Source of the DNA: a virus
IMG/VR virus record: IMGVR_UViG_3300005617_000198
Location: 1-62,113 of that record
Direction: 5' to 3' (one strand)
Length of the DNA stretch: 62,113 bases
Of this stretch, positions 16,841 to 26,349 are shown one piece after another. The position numbers and the translations under genes are program-made. Under the pieces are notes generated by a model. It did not search any database, was not told the origin of the DNA, and saw nothing but the letters and a program-made list of their open reading frames with translations. Every line of letters starts with the position of its first letter. The first letter of the stretch is position 1.

Positions 16841-17106
16841 TTCAAGGAAAGGCATTCTGTCAGCGTGGAAACAAACGGGATCAACGTCGATAACTGTGGC
16901 GAATTAGCCAGTACAACGTAGTTCGAGAGTTCTCCGTTATCGTATTGAAACAAACAAATTCTAAACTCTCCGTCTTCCTCGCAGATGTCAAGTAGTAAGT
17001 TAGGTTCAAATCTACGCTCTGCTTCCCATCCACCAGTGCGAAGCAGTTGAAATCCAGAGAAGCCTAAGGCGCTCAGCTCAGAAGGAAGTTCACTGTAACT
17101 CGTCAT
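16816..17106 (-). CDS. Reverse-strand insert gene (96 aa), candidate moron
   Basis: Encoded against the late operon between the head-tail adaptor and the gp10-like gene. The protein is well balanced (acidic, aromatic; LLLDICEEDGEFRICLFQYD) and the region is clearly more AT-rich than its flanks. ATG 17106 (MTSYSEL) or 17115 is the start; the longer one lies one base from the divergent ATG of the next gene. No family recognised. Orientation and composition suggest later acquisition and independent expression, e.g. in the lysogen. Confidence 0.55.
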   Translation of the reverse strand: MTSYSELPSELSALGFSGFQLLRTGGWEAERRFEPNLLLDICEEDGEFRICLFQYDNGELSNYVVLANSPQLSTLIPFVSTLTECLSLNQAAHSFA

Positions 17107-17116
17107 TGTTGTCATT

Positions 17117-17581
17117 ATGGCACGCTCAGCGGTAACTCAAAGCCGCCTCCGCAAGATCGGAGCGGAGATCGGAATCGACGGCATCGAAGAGATCCAGGCC
17201 AACATAGCGCGGACGCTCACGCGCGCCAGCGGGGAACAGTTCAAAAAAGAAGTCTGCATGCCCGCGGCGATGATCATAGTGCGCTCGGCCAGAGAACGCG
17301 CGCCGGTTCGCACGGGCGCGTTGCGTTCGGCAATCTTTGCGGCGCTAGGTGATCGAAAAAAGCCGAACGTGATCGTGGGCGTCAATTACAAGCGGGCTCC
17401 GCACGCCCACCTCGTCGAGTACGGGTTCAGCGGAGCGCAGGGGCATCCCTACATGCGGCCGGCGATCACGGCCAATCGTTCGGCAGTGGCCGCGTCCTTA
17501 GCTAAGGACATGAGGAAGTTGATCGGAGCGCCGTTTACAGGTCCGGCGGCGCACTTCTCGATTGGCGGGGAGTTCCTGTGA
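17117..17581 (+). CDS. HK97 gp10-like tail completion protein
   Basis: 154 aa with VRSARERAPVRTGALRSAI, the hallmark of the gp10 family, and HAHLVEYGFSGAQGHPYMRPA near the C-terminus. It acts at the head-tail joining step. Its stop overlaps the next GTG. Confidence 0.9.
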   Translation: MARSAVTQSRLRKIGAEIGIDGIEEIQANIARTLTRASGEQFKKEVCMPAAMIIVRSARERAPVRTGALRSAIFAALGDRKKPNVIVGVNYKRAPHAHLVEYGFSGAQGHPYMRPAITANRSAVAASLAKDMRKLIGAPFTGPAAHFSIGGEFL

Positions 17582-17973
17582 CCGTCGAGGAAAAGATGTT
17601 CAGCATTTTCCAGGGGCTGGCGGCCGTCACCGCCATTGTGCCAATCGAGCGCATCAAGGGGCCTGGAGATTGGCAGAACCTCGCGCGGCCCTACATAGTG
17701 CATTTCCCTGTAGCGGTGGAGCCGATCCACACGCATACAGAAGGGCTGATGGGTCTCAAGATTTGGCGGTTCTATCAGGTCTCGATCATTGCCGCGAGCT
17801 ATGGTTTGGCGGCTACGATTCGTGACGTCCTGATTGACGCGCTCGATGGCTACCACGATTCCGACGTGAATCGAATCGCTTATCTCGGCGTCGGGATGAC
17901 CAACTTCGACACGGATAAGAAGATTGCCGAAATGGCTCTGAATTTCGAAGTATCTGAGGGGCTGGCAGCATAG
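17578..17973 (+). CDS. Tail terminator/completion-like protein (DUF3168-type)
   Basis: 131 aa, GTG start. VEEKMFSIFQGLAAVTAIV, then PYIVHFPVAVEPIHTH and a C-terminal strand pattern are consistent with the small tail completion proteins coded between gp10 and the tail tube gene. The identity rests mainly on position and size. Confidence 0.65.
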   Translation: MTVEEKMFSIFQGLAAVTAIVPIERIKGPGDWQNLARPYIVHFPVAVEPIHTHTEGLMGLKIWRFYQVSIIAASYGLAATIRDVLIDALDGYHDSDVNRIAYLGVGMTNFDTDKKIAEMALNFEVSEGLAA

Positions 17974-18089
17974 CTCCCGCAATATTCGGGGAATTCTCCC
18001 GGATGCTCACCACGCGGACTGTCGCGACGATAGACCGCCAATAGTGAGCCCACATTGTATCCACCGCCGAGAGGCAGAGGAGAAACACA

Positions 18090-18548
18090 ATGGCAGCAAA
18101 TGGTGTTCTTGGGAACGGCACAAGGGTAGGATACTCCGCCTCATCCCCCGTAAGTTGGACGCGCGTAGCCCAGCTTCTCAACGTAGTAATTCCCGGCCTT
18201 GAATTTGACGAGGTCGAAACCACAGTCCACAGCACAAGCGGACTTCGCCGGTTTATGCCGGGCCTGGGGGACGTTTCAGAAATGGAACTGGAGCTTTTGG
18301 CCGACCTGGAAAACGCGACGCACCTTGCGCTGCAAACCTACCAAGCTGCGCGTACCACGCTTTATTGGCGCATCGAGATCCCGGTGAATCGCGCGCAAAC
18401 AAGCTTCAAGCCGGTTGAGTTCGCAGGGTTCGTGAAAAAGTGGATTCCGCAACCGCCGATTGACGACAAGCAAACCATTATGTGTACGGTGCGCTTCGAC
18501 GATACGGCATTTTCGCTGTTGGCGGTCGGATCGGCCACGATCACGTAG
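18090..18548 (+). CDS. Major tail tube protein
   Basis: 152 aa. A beta-sandwich-like sequence beginning VLGNGTRVGYSASSPVSWTRV with GLGDVSEMELELL and a strand-rich C-terminus matches siphovirus tail tube proteins in size and order. AGAGGAGA lies upstream of the ATG. A 116-base gap before it holds no other gene and could carry an internal promoter, although I see no convincing one. Confidence 0.8.
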   Translation: MAANGVLGNGTRVGYSASSPVSWTRVAQLLNVVIPGLEFDEVETTVHSTSGLRRFMPGLGDVSEMELELLADLENATHLALQTYQAARTTLYWRIEIPVNRAQTSFKPVEFAGFVKKWIPQPPIDDKQTIMCTVRFDDTAFSLLAVGSATIT

Positions 18549-18551
18549 CGT

Positions 18552-19067
18552 ATGCCTCCGACCACGAATGCGGACGGCATCAAGCCCGTCTTTTACAAAA
18601 CTCCCGATGGGGTGGAGCGCGAACTGCGCTTCACCTTCGGGGCTCGGAAGCGGATTGTCGATCGATTTGGGATGCAGCTCAAGGATGCGCTAGACAAGTA
18701 CGACACGGGCGCGCTCCCAGAACTGCTCTATGCCTGCATGTATGACGAGCACGGGAAACCGCCTAGCAATCTGAGCCTGGAGTCGTGGCTTGAGAATCCG
18801 GACTCTGACCAAGCTCCCGTCATGATGGCGTCACTCATGTCCGCGGCTTCCCAGGGACGCGCGGAAAAAAACGAACTGGAGGCGCTGATTCGCGCGGGGA
18901 TGGAGAGGGAAATGGAGAAGTTGATTGGCTCTATCTCTGGTCTTTCTCCCGACAGTGCCTCAATCTCACAGACCGAGAATTCTGGTTTCTCACAGAACGG
19001 GAATTCGGAGCACTCTGCGACCGATACACCGAACTCCGAGAACTCGACAACTACCGCTTTGGGCTAG
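18552..19067 (+). CDS. Tail assembly chaperone, unshifted form (gpG-like)
   Basis: 171 aa. ELRFTFGARKRIVDRFGMQLKD and LLYACMYDEHGKPPSNLSL fit tail chaperone N-domains that hold the tape measure protein before tube assembly. The C-terminal 60 residues after the slip site are low in complexity (Ser/Asn/Thr) and look like a dispensable tail, as in lambda gpG. A shifted product is made from the site at 18866-18872. Confidence 0.8.
   Translation: MPPTTNADGIKPVFYKTPDGVERELRFTFGARKRIVDRFGMQLKDALDKYDTGALPELLYACMYDEHGKPPSNLSLESWLENPDSDQAPVMMASLMSAASQGRAEKNELEALIRAGMEREMEKLIGSISGLSPDSASISQTENSGFSQNGNSEHSATDTPNSENSTTTALG
18866..18872 (+). other. Programmed -1 frameshift site A-AAA-AAC
   Basis: In the chaperone frame the codons read GAA-AAA-AAC, giving a perfect X-XXY-YYZ heptamer. 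Slippage by -1 enters a frame that stays open to 19237 and codes a well-formed domain. The position, between tail tube and tape measure, is where such shifts are conserved in long-tailed phages. Confidence 0.8.
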
Positions 19068-19237
19068 CCGCGGCGGAAGTCCACAACTCAGTGCCGACAA
19101 AGCAAAAACGCAGAGCCAAACAGCCCCTGGATTATTTCGGCAAGAAGGCCGACAGGGCACCGCGTGAACCTCAAACTCCTGAACAAATGTTAGCCGTCTT
19201 CGAAAGCTTGGATGCAGCGTTGAAGGGACGTAGATGA
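18872..19237 (+). CDS. Frameshift extension of tail assembly chaperone (gpT-like domain)
   Basis: Not an independent gene: there is no suitable start. Read through the -1 shift, it gives a chaperone of about 228 aa in total. The coding signal is strong in its second half, e.g. LTDREFWFLTEREFGALCDRY, RFGLAAAEVHNSVPTKQK and QPLDYFGKKADR, ending LAVFESLDAALKGRR. The stop overlaps a 13-codon frame (19234-19275) just before the tape measure start. Confidence 0.75.
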   Translation, partial: RTGGADSRGDGEGNGEVDWLYLWSFSRQCLNLTDREFWFLTEREFGALCDRYTELRELDNYRFGLAAAEVHNSVPTKQKRRAKQPLDYFGKKADRAPREPQTPEQMLAVFESLDAALKGRR

Positions 19238-19276
19238 GTTCACCTGTGATCGTTTCCTATCAAAAAGACATTTAGA

Positions 19277-22078
19277 ATGAGTTCATTAGGGGACCTTTTT
19301 ATCACAGTTGGCGCGGACATCGCTAATTTCCGTACAGCGATGGGCGACGTTAACGACGCGCTCAAGCAATCCGCCCGTGAGGCCAAATCTGCGTCCGCCG
19401 GCTGGTCCGAGATGTTCGGCAATATGCAGCGAATAGGAGCGGGGCTGACGGCCGCGGTCACGGTTCCTATTGTCGGAATCGGTGTCGCTGCTGTCCAGAT
19501 GTCCGAGCAGATAAATATGGCGCGCATGGGATTCACGACCATGCTCGGGAGCGCCGAAAAGGCCGGTGACTTTCTCGAAAAGTTGAAAGCGTTTGCCGCC
19601 TCTACCCCGTTTGAATTCCCCGATCTGCTCATTGCGGCCAGACGCATGACGGCGATGGGCTTTTCTGCGGAGCAAGTAATTCCCATGCTCCGCACGATTG
19701 GGGATGCTGTGGCAGCAGTAGGAGGCAACGCACAGACAATCGACAGGGTTACGCTCGCCTTTGCGCAAATGCAAGCTAAGGGTAAGGTTTCAGCACAGGA
19801 GATGAATCAACTTGCAGAAAGTGGTATCAAGGCGTGGGAGTTTCTAGCGAAGTCTATTGGGAAAAGCGTGCCTGAAGCAATGAAGCTAGCCGAGAAAGGA
19901 GCTATCTCAGCGAGCATTGCGATCCCCGCCATTCTTGCCGGAATGCAGGAAAAATCAAAAGGGCAAATGGAGTTGATGAGCAAAACGCTGACGGGCGTCT
20001 GGTCCAACTTTGCCGAGAAGTCAAAATTTGCGCTCGCCGATATAGGAAATACTCTTACCCCGATCCTGACTAATCTTGTCAAAGACGTTGCGATGCCATT
20101 GCTCGAATGGGTGAAGGATCTGACGGGCGCTTTTGCAAAGCTCGATCCAGGCACGCAAAAAACAATCCTTGGATTCACTGCGTTGGCTGCCGCTGCGGGA
20201 CCTTTATTGTTGGTTGTGGGCACGCTTGGGCAAGCTTTTGTGTCGGTCACGAATGCGGCGCGAATTATGGGTATCACCATGTCCGGACTGATGTCCTCGA
20301 TCCCTTGGGTTGCCCTCGCAGCTTCTGTGCTCACGCTGGCAAAGGCCATGTATGACTTGCACGCCGCTGAGGATGCGCTGGCTAAGTCGGGGGACGATCA
20401 AGCGCGGTCCATCGCCAAACTCGAAGCGCATCTGAGAAGCCTTGGCATTGCGCTACCTGAAGTGTCCAAGTTCTATCGCGACGGAACGATGACCGGCGAG
20501 ATGTACACCAAGCACTTGATCGCCCTCGCAAAGGCTCACGGCGATACCGTCGAAGTTACCGAAAAGCACAAGGATGCTCAACTCAAACTCACCCAGTCCG
20601 CCGAGGAAGCGGCGAAGGCCCTGAAGCACGCTGAATCTGTCCTGGGCGTTTCCAAGATCAACACCGCGGAAGCGACCTCCGCCTACAACCTACTTCACGC
20701 CGCTTGGAATGCTGGGAAGATAACCTCAATCGAGCTTCAGAAGGCATACGATGCGCTCCAGCAGCGCTTGGTGGCCGCTGGCAAGGCCGTAATCGCAGAA
20801 GTTACTCCCGCATGGATCGCGCTCGGCCAGGCGCAGGAGAAGGCGAAGGCAGGCACGCAGGCCATGCTGACGGCTATCGCGGATTGGGTGAACGCAGGAG
20901 AAACCTGGGGAAAGAAAATTCAACTCGCGACCATCGCCCACAACGACCTCGGATACAGCATGAAGGGCTCGAAACTTGAAGCGGCGGACCTAGCGGAGGC
21001 GCTGATGGTGCTCTCCGGCAAGTACCCGAAGGTCGAGCAGGCGGCTGTAGACATGAACAAGGCCATCAAGGGCGGCATCGTCGAGACGGCCGCCATCATG
21101 CGCAGCGTTGGCGTCAAGAGCCAAGAAGAATACCGGACAGAGGTCACAAAGTTGGAGCGGGCACTAAAGGATGTGCAGGCGCTTCAGCAGCAAGGCAAGG
21201 CTACTTCGATGGACGTGGCGCGCGTAGAAATGGCGCTTCTGCGGGCTCGAATCGAGGCGCACGACGAACTGACGGAAGCGGAGAAGAAACACTACCAACA
21301 GTTGAAAATCATGCTCGATCCGGTGAAGGCGCTCGATTCGGCGTACCGGACGATGTTGAACTCGATCAAATCCGCCTTCAAGCAACTTGAAGACGATGTG
21401 GCCCGAGGCATCGCCCGGTCGATTGTGGAAGGCGAGAACCTCGGCAAGGCGTTCAAGAATATCCTGAAGAACATCGCCGAGGACATCATTACAATTCTCA
21501 TCAAGGGTGCGCTCGCAGAGCTTGTTCAGGCGATTACTGGCGTCAGCGGCGGGCTGGCGGGAATCTTCGGCGGGGGAGCCAGTGCGGCTGGGGGCGCAGC
21601 AACGGCGGCCGGTGGGGCTGCTACATCGGCGGCGGGCGGTGTTGCCTCGACGGCAGGCACTGCGACAGGCGCGGCCTCGACGGCTGTAGCGAGTAGCTTG
21701 TCTGGCTGGATCGGCGCAATCGGCAGCGCCGCGACTGCCGTTTCTTCAATCATCGGCAACTTCCAGTCGATGGCCATGAACAAGTCGCTCGATCTGATCG
21801 AGAAATCAACCCGCTTCTCCGAAATCTACCTGTATTCGATCTTCGAACAGTCCCTGAAACAATGGCCGAAGCTCGATCATCTGGTTGACATTTGGGGGGC
21901 TATCCTGGACCTGCCTGAGCGTTTGCAATGGCAGTTCTCTGGCGGCTTCGCTGGAGTCACGGCGGCCGGCGGCGGCGGCGTCACCTTTCAGATCAACGGT
22001 GGATACTTTCTCAGCAGCCGGGCACTCGACGAGTTCATGGATGAAGTAGTGCGACGGCTGAAGCAGCGCAACGCGTAA
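19277..22078 (+). CDS. Tape measure protein
   Basis: 933 aa. The N-terminal block (SLGDLFITVGADIANFRTAMG) and the tape-measure domain (MARMGFTTMLGSAEKAGDFL; TPFEFPDLLIAARRMTAMGF) are diagnostic. Two hydrophobic stretches around 300-350 and an Ala/Gly-rich segment near 770-810 follow. It sets tail length; at the usual 0.15 nm per residue the tail would be about 140 nm. Contains long helical coiled-coil parts and no obvious peptidase domain. Confidence 0.95.
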   Translation: MSSLGDLFITVGADIANFRTAMGDVNDALKQSAREAKSASAGWSEMFGNMQRIGAGLTAAVTVPIVGIGVAAVQMSEQINMARMGFTTMLGSAEKAGDFLEKLKAFAASTPFEFPDLLIAARRMTAMGFSAEQVIPMLRTIGDAVAAVGGNAQTIDRVTLAFAQMQAKGKVSAQEMNQLAESGIKAWEFLAKSIGKSVPEAMKLAEKGAISASIAIPAILAGMQEKSKGQMELMSKTLTGVWSNFAEKSKFALADIGNTLTPILTNLVKDVAMPLLEWVKDLTGAFAKLDPGTQKTILGFTALAAAAGPLLLVVGTLGQAFVSVTNAARIMGITMSGLMSSIPWVALAASVLTLAKAMYDLHAAEDALAKSGDDQARSIAKLEAHLRSLGIALPEVSKFYRDGTMTGEMYTKHLIALAKAHGDTVEVTEKHKDAQLKLTQSAEEAAKALKHAESVLGVSKINTAEATSAYNLLHAAWNAGKITSIELQKAYDALQQRLVAAGKAVIAEVTPAWIALGQAQEKAKAGTQAMLTAIADWVNAGETWGKKIQLATIAHNDLGYSMKGSKLEAADLAEALMVLSGKYPKVEQAAVDMNKAIKGGIVETAAIMRSVGVKSQEEYRTEVTKLERALKDVQALQQQGKATSMDVARVEMALLRARIEAHDELTEAEKKHYQQLKIMLDPVKALDSAYRTMLNSIKSAFKQLEDDVARGIARSIVEGENLGKAFKNILKNIAEDIITILIKGALAELVQAITGVSGGLAGIFGGGASAAGGAATAAGGAATSAAGGVASTAGTATGAASTAVASSLSGWIGAIGSAATAVSSIIGNFQSMAMNKSLDLIEKSTRFSEIYLYSIFEQSLKQWPKLDHLVDIWGAILDLPERLQWQFSGGFAGVTAAGGGGVTFQINGGYFLSSRALDEFMDEVVRRLKQRNA

Positions 22079-22173
22079 ATGGTTATTGTGCAATGGCTTG
22101 TATGGGGTGGACATCAAAGCGACTGTTTCTTTGTCCACCCCCGCGCTACCTTTCTCTGCTTGCGGTTCTCCTG

Positions 22174-23379
22174 ATGTCATTCTCACCAGCCTTCGCGGTC
22201 ACAATCGGAGGGACTTCTCCTGTTCAGGAAATCGGCATTTCTCCTGATTCTCTGAATGTCCATCAGGTCCTGAAGCAGCGCTCGACGTGTGAGTTTCGCG
22301 TTCCGGATACGGAAGCGAGCATCCTGATAGAAGAAGGACGCGAGGTTCTGGTCTATGACGACCTGGGGGCGCGGATCTTCGCTGGAACGATTGACGAGGT
22401 GGGGCTGCAAGTTCAGCCTGGCGCCGGTCGGATTGAGCGGTTTTTTGAAGTGCGCTGCATCGACTTCAATCAGTTGGCGGACAAGCGATCCGTTGGCGAG
22501 TATACCTGGACGGATACTGCGATTGGCCAGATCGTCCGGGACATCGTTTCCCAGTCGATGGACGGAGACGGAGTCAATATTGACGGCGTTCAGGATGGCC
22601 CTATTATTCCACTGTTCCAGACCCTTTATGGAACCTGTGCGGAGGCATTCACGGAACTCTGCAAGGTGGCGGCGGCGCTCATCAGTTCGCCGGCAAGCGG
22701 TCTCGACGGATTGGAGTGGCAGTGGTTCATTGACTACGACCGCAAACTGCACTTCTTCGCTCCGGGTTCTGTGACCCCTATTGTCGAAATGGTCGGGGAT
22801 GACCCGGACGACCTGTTCACAGCAGAGCCCACGCTCGCCACAATAGACCTGACGGCAGACGATTTCAAGGCTGGAACCCTGCGTGTGCGTGTAACGCGCG
22901 AGCGGTACGCCAACAAAGTCGTCGCACTGTTCAATGGTGAAGTTGCGGTCGCTTTTGACGAAGTCGAGATCGCGGCCAGGACCGTCATCGAGGGCACCAG
23001 CGGGATTTACGAGAAGGTTTTTAAGTTGGACGACAGGACGGTAATCACCACTCTCCAGGAGTATGCCGACGCACAACTGGCAAACCTCAAGGAAATGTCC
23101 AGGGTCCTGAATGGATCCACTCAGCGGAAAGACTTACGTGTGGGGCAAACGGTCTATATCGGTGCGGCAGGATACGGCGAGGCTCCGTCCCCTGACGTCT
23201 CATTCCCTTATCTAATTCGATCTATCACTATTCGCGACGAGCGGGCAACGGTCCTGTGGAGGGACATCGAAGCAATCGCCGGGCCACTGACGCTCGATTA
23301 TGTGGAGTGGATTCGGGAACTGCGCGGCTCATCTTCAAGCGTAGCTGTTGACGACCTGGGGGTGATCGCCTATGCCTGA
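22174..23379 (+). CDS. Tail hub / baseplate protein
   Basis: About 401 aa. GTSPVQEIGISPDSLNVHQ, then EGREVLVYDDLGARIFAGTIDE, LADKRSVGEYTWTDTAIGQI and the C-terminal DLRVGQTVYI resemble baseplate hub (gp27/gp44-like) proteins. ATG 22174 overlaps the stop of a 31-codon frame (22079-22174; TGATG). The alternative start at 22093 or 22102 would add a hydrophobic signal-like leader ending SPAFA, unexpected for a virion hub; I prefer 22174. Confidence 0.75.
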   Translation: MSFSPAFAVTIGGTSPVQEIGISPDSLNVHQVLKQRSTCEFRVPDTEASILIEEGREVLVYDDLGARIFAGTIDEVGLQVQPGAGRIERFFEVRCIDFNQLADKRSVGEYTWTDTAIGQIVRDIVSQSMDGDGVNIDGVQDGPIIPLFQTLYGTCAEAFTELCKVAAALISSPASGLDGLEWQWFIDYDRKLHFFAPGSVTPIVEMVGDDPDDLFTAEPTLATIDLTADDFKAGTLRVRVTRERYANKVVALFNGEVAVAFDEVEIAARTVIEGTSGIYEKVFKLDDRTVITTLQEYADAQLANLKEMSRVLNGSTQRKDLRVGQTVYIGAAGYGEAPSPDVSFPYLIRSITIRDERATVLWRDIEAIAGPLTLDYVEWIRELRGSSSSVAVDDLGVIAYA

Positions 23380-25864
23380 TTACGCCCAGGCGGTAACTCG
23401 CAGGAACTGGGAGAAGCATGGGGAGCGCGTCTCGGTTTTTGACTTCGGCGCGAAAGCCGACGCCGCTCTAGTCCTGGACGGCGCGATCAACAACGGCAGC
23501 ACTACATTCACATCCGCAATAGCCGATTTCACCGAAGCGGATGTCGGCAAAATTATCTGGATAGAGGGGGCAGGCGTTCCGAGTGGTTCTTATACGCAGA
23601 CTAAGACCCAAGCAACTACTTCGGCTCAAGACCTGTTGACGACCATCGTATCCGTCAACAGTCCAACCAGCGTGGAAGTGGCGGATGCGGCCAGCGCGGA
23701 TGTATCTAACATCGAAGCCCGCTGGGGGACGGACAGTACACTTTCCATACAAAAAGCCTTTGACGAGGCTATGAACAAAGGTATCCAGATTGCCTTCCCG
23801 CGAGGGAAGTATCTCACTACCGACTCCATAACGCTGCGCAGCGATCTATCCATCAGCGGAGAAGGGTATGTCTACACGTCCTGGAAAACAAATGCCGCTT
23901 CGATGGTGATGTGCTGCGCCAACGTGCCCGTGATGCAATCTTTGGGCACGACAGAGGAAACCGGCCTTTCAAACATTAACATCTCCGGCCTTACGTTTAG
24001 AGGAACTCCTCGCCCTGGCTCAAAAGGGGTCTACTCCGCGTTGACACTGGGCGCGTCGATTAAACACTGCGCATTCTCGATCTTTGGAGACCAGGCCCTT
24101 TTCCTCGACAGTCACGGCATATTTGGAATTCACGTTCATGACTGCTCGGCCACGGACTCCTGCCTTGTGGACGATAGAACGGACTATGTAGGGTGCTTTG
24201 AGTTTGGCCCCAGCGATCTGTTTATTGCGCGTCTTGAATCGGCTGGCCCCGGCCTTTTCTGGGGACCCGGTCTTTACGGCAGTGGCAAGATTGCGGGCAT
24301 AAAAGTAAGCGGCAACAACTCCTGGGTGTCGGACTGCATGGCGGCAGGGTCTCAGATTGGATTCCACATTGGAGCAGCCAGCCCTGTAGTTCAGCTAACA
24401 ACTACGCTAACGAATCTCCGGGCGGATCAGAATCAAGGCCACGGGTTTGTTGTTGATCAGAATAGCTGGTCGTGCCACTTTATCGGCTGTCGCTCCCACA
24501 ACAACGGTTTGGACGCCGACGCAACCTATGACGGCTTTCACGTGGAGACTGGAACGCACCAGTTCACGGGCTGCCAGGTAACCAAGACTCCCGTCCCACT
24601 CGATCATCCCACTCAAGGATTCAATTTCAAATACCGGGATTGCTTCCACCTGAATGCAGGGTCGGATATCTACGAGCCGAGCAAATTTAATCTGTGCTTT
24701 GTCGGAGACGCCTACGTCGGGGATCGATTGAGCGTAGGAGGAGGTCGTCCTGACCATCTCTACACCAGGGACATCTACCATTACGAGGGCCTCACCAGGA
24801 AGCCAGTCGTTCTCTCCACCACCAACCATCCCGCCACGGATAAAGACGACTTCACGGTCGGGATGCAATTCAACGCGAAGGAGGACGCAATTTTCTTCGA
24901 GGCGGCTGATGGCGATGCGGACACGCGAACTTGGGCGATCGGGGCAAATGTTCTTCCAGGACAGCCCAACACTTTCGGGCTCGTCGCGCTTAACGATGAT
25001 AGGGATTCGGCGATCGTTCCATTGGCGTTTTATAGAAATCTGACCACTGGCCTGATCGACTACATTATCTGGAAAGACAGCGGCGGGATTTATATCGAAG
25101 ATTCCGTCGCCTTTCTGGATCTCAACACCTATCTGTCATTGAAAAAGGGAGTGTTTTTTGTCAAAGAAGATGCGGCGGTCGATGAAAAACGGTGGACGTT
25201 CGGGCCTGGGGCCGATGACGGCACCACGGGATCAGGGCAATTTTTAGCGTCGTTGTTCAATGACGCCACCGATGCCGCGGCGCCTTGGTTGATTGTAAAT
25301 AGGTCTGGTATCAATCCGATCAGCATCAGGCTAACGGCGACCGACATCACGCTTGACGGGAACCTGCGGCTGGACAGCGCTGGGACAGGGACGGGGGGCG
25401 TGGCTGCTCTCAATCGAATAAAGTTCCTGCATAACAACCTGGATATCTGCACCGGCTCGGGAGATCCAAATGGAGAAATCACGGCCAATCCAGGGTCAAT
25501 GTTCTTGGCTGCAACCGGCGAGATATGGATCAAGAGAGCGGGCAGCGGCAATTCTGGATGGGAGAAAGAACTTTCCGCTCCCAGTTCGCTGCCTGGGAAC
25601 TCCATAGTCAGAACGGATGGAGGCGGCAACATTACTACCGGAGCCGTGGATTTGTCTTTGTCAACAGACGTTATCAACACCCTGGGGCTCACCCATGGAG
25701 GGCTCGGAGCGACTACGGCAGCGGGAGGTCGCATTACACTAGACGTGTACAGCAAGTCCGATGTGGACGGCATGATCGCTGCCATCTACACAGCTATTGC
25801 CGGCAAGGCTACTGCCGGAGCGGCTACAGGCACGTCAGCCGGCCACTCACATACTCAAACTTGA
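23372..25864 (+). CDS. Tailspike with right-handed beta-helix (830 aa)
   Basis: FDFGAKADA near residue 24, IQKAFDEAMNKGIQIAFPRGKY and repeated short strand rungs through about residue 430 (GLSNINISGLTFRG, IKHCAFSIFGDQALFL, FIGCRSHNNGLD) are typical of pectate-lyase-like helices in tailspikes that bind or cut capsule or LPS. The last 250 residues are a beta-rich trimerisation-like part ending in a collagen-like or S74-free tail (GHSHTQT). No signal peptide, unlike the downstream genes. Overlaps the hub gene by eight bases. Confidence 0.85.
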   Translation: MPDYAQAVTRRNWEKHGERVSVFDFGAKADAALVLDGAINNGSTTFTSAIADFTEADVGKIIWIEGAGVPSGSYTQTKTQATTSAQDLLTTIVSVNSPTSVEVADAASADVSNIEARWGTDSTLSIQKAFDEAMNKGIQIAFPRGKYLTTDSITLRSDLSISGEGYVYTSWKTNAASMVMCCANVPVMQSLGTTEETGLSNINISGLTFRGTPRPGSKGVYSALTLGASIKHCAFSIFGDQALFLDSHGIFGIHVHDCSATDSCLVDDRTDYVGCFEFGPSDLFIARLESAGPGLFWGPGLYGSGKIAGIKVSGNNSWVSDCMAAGSQIGFHIGAASPVVQLTTTLTNLRADQNQGHGFVVDQNSWSCHFIGCRSHNNGLDADATYDGFHVETGTHQFTGCQVTKTPVPLDHPTQGFNFKYRDCFHLNAGSDIYEPSKFNLCFVGDAYVGDRLSVGGGRPDHLYTRDIYHYEGLTRKPVVLSTTNHPATDKDDFTVGMQFNAKEDAIFFEAADGDADTRTWAIGANVLPGQPNTFGLVALNDDRDSAIVPLAFYRNLTTGLIDYIIWKDSGGIYIEDSVAFLDLNTYLSLKKGVFFVKEDAAVDEKRWTFGPGADDGTTGSGQFLASLFNDATDAAAPWLIVNRSGINPISIRLTATDITLDGNLRLDSAGTGTGGVAALNRIKFLHNNLDICTGSGDPNGEITANPGSMFLAATGEIWIKRAGSGNSGWEKELSAPSSLPGNSIVRTDGGGNITTGAVDLSLSTDVINTLGLTHGGLGATTAAGGRITLDVYSKSDVDGMIAAIYTAIAGKATAGAATGTSAGHSHTQT

Positions 25865-25917
25865 GTCAATCTCACTCAGATGTTTCCGGCGATTACCCAT
25901 CGCACCCATAAATTTCA

Positions 25918-26349
25918 ATGAAAACAGTAATCCTCCTTGCCGCCCTCTGCGCGGCCGCACTGCTCTCACAGACCAAGCAAGACCTGGGCAACAGGGCGCT
26001 CCGGGGCCCGTTGGTCTGGGTGCTCGACTCTTCAGGTGTGCCGGTTGCCGCGAATCTGGACAACGCCACGCTTGCGCTCGATCCGCCCGGTACGTCGGGC
26101 GGCCGGCCCACCTTGCGGGCGGTGATCCCGTCCATTGCGCCTGCAGTAATCAAGCAGCGGGTTCTCACTGTGACGTATACCGGCGTACCAATCGTGCTCC
26201 CGAGCGCCCCGGCAGCGAATATGCCCGTGACCGTTTTCTGGGGGCCCTTATACCAAAGGCCAACCGAGTATTCGGTTAGCGGACGAACGGTGACGATGGC
26301 TGCTGGATTCGTCGCCGGGGATGAGTTGACCTTTATATGGTTCGAATAG
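25918..26349 (+). CDS. Secreted protein of unknown function (143 aa)
   Basis: The N-terminus MKTVILLAALCAAALLSQ is a Sec-type signal peptide (Lys, then 14 hydrophobic residues). The mature part is beta-rich (GPLVWVLDSSGVPVAANL; VLTVTYTGVPIVLP; VAGDELTFIWFE). ATG 25918 overlaps the stop of a 13-codon frame (ATGA). First of the run of exported proteins behind the tailspike. Confidence 0.65.
   Translation: MKTVILLAALCAAALLSQTKQDLGNRALRGPLVWVLDSSGVPVAANLDNATLALDPPGTSGGRPTLRAVIPSIAPAVIKQRVLTVTYTGVPIVLPSAPAANMPVTVFWGPLYQRPTEYSVSGRTVTMAAGFVAGDELTFIWFE

Noticed and set aside
22093-22173. Signal peptide on the tail hub protein
   Set aside because: The hydrophobic leader comes from an upstream start inside another small frame; ATG 22174 fits the TGATG overlap and the biology of a hub.
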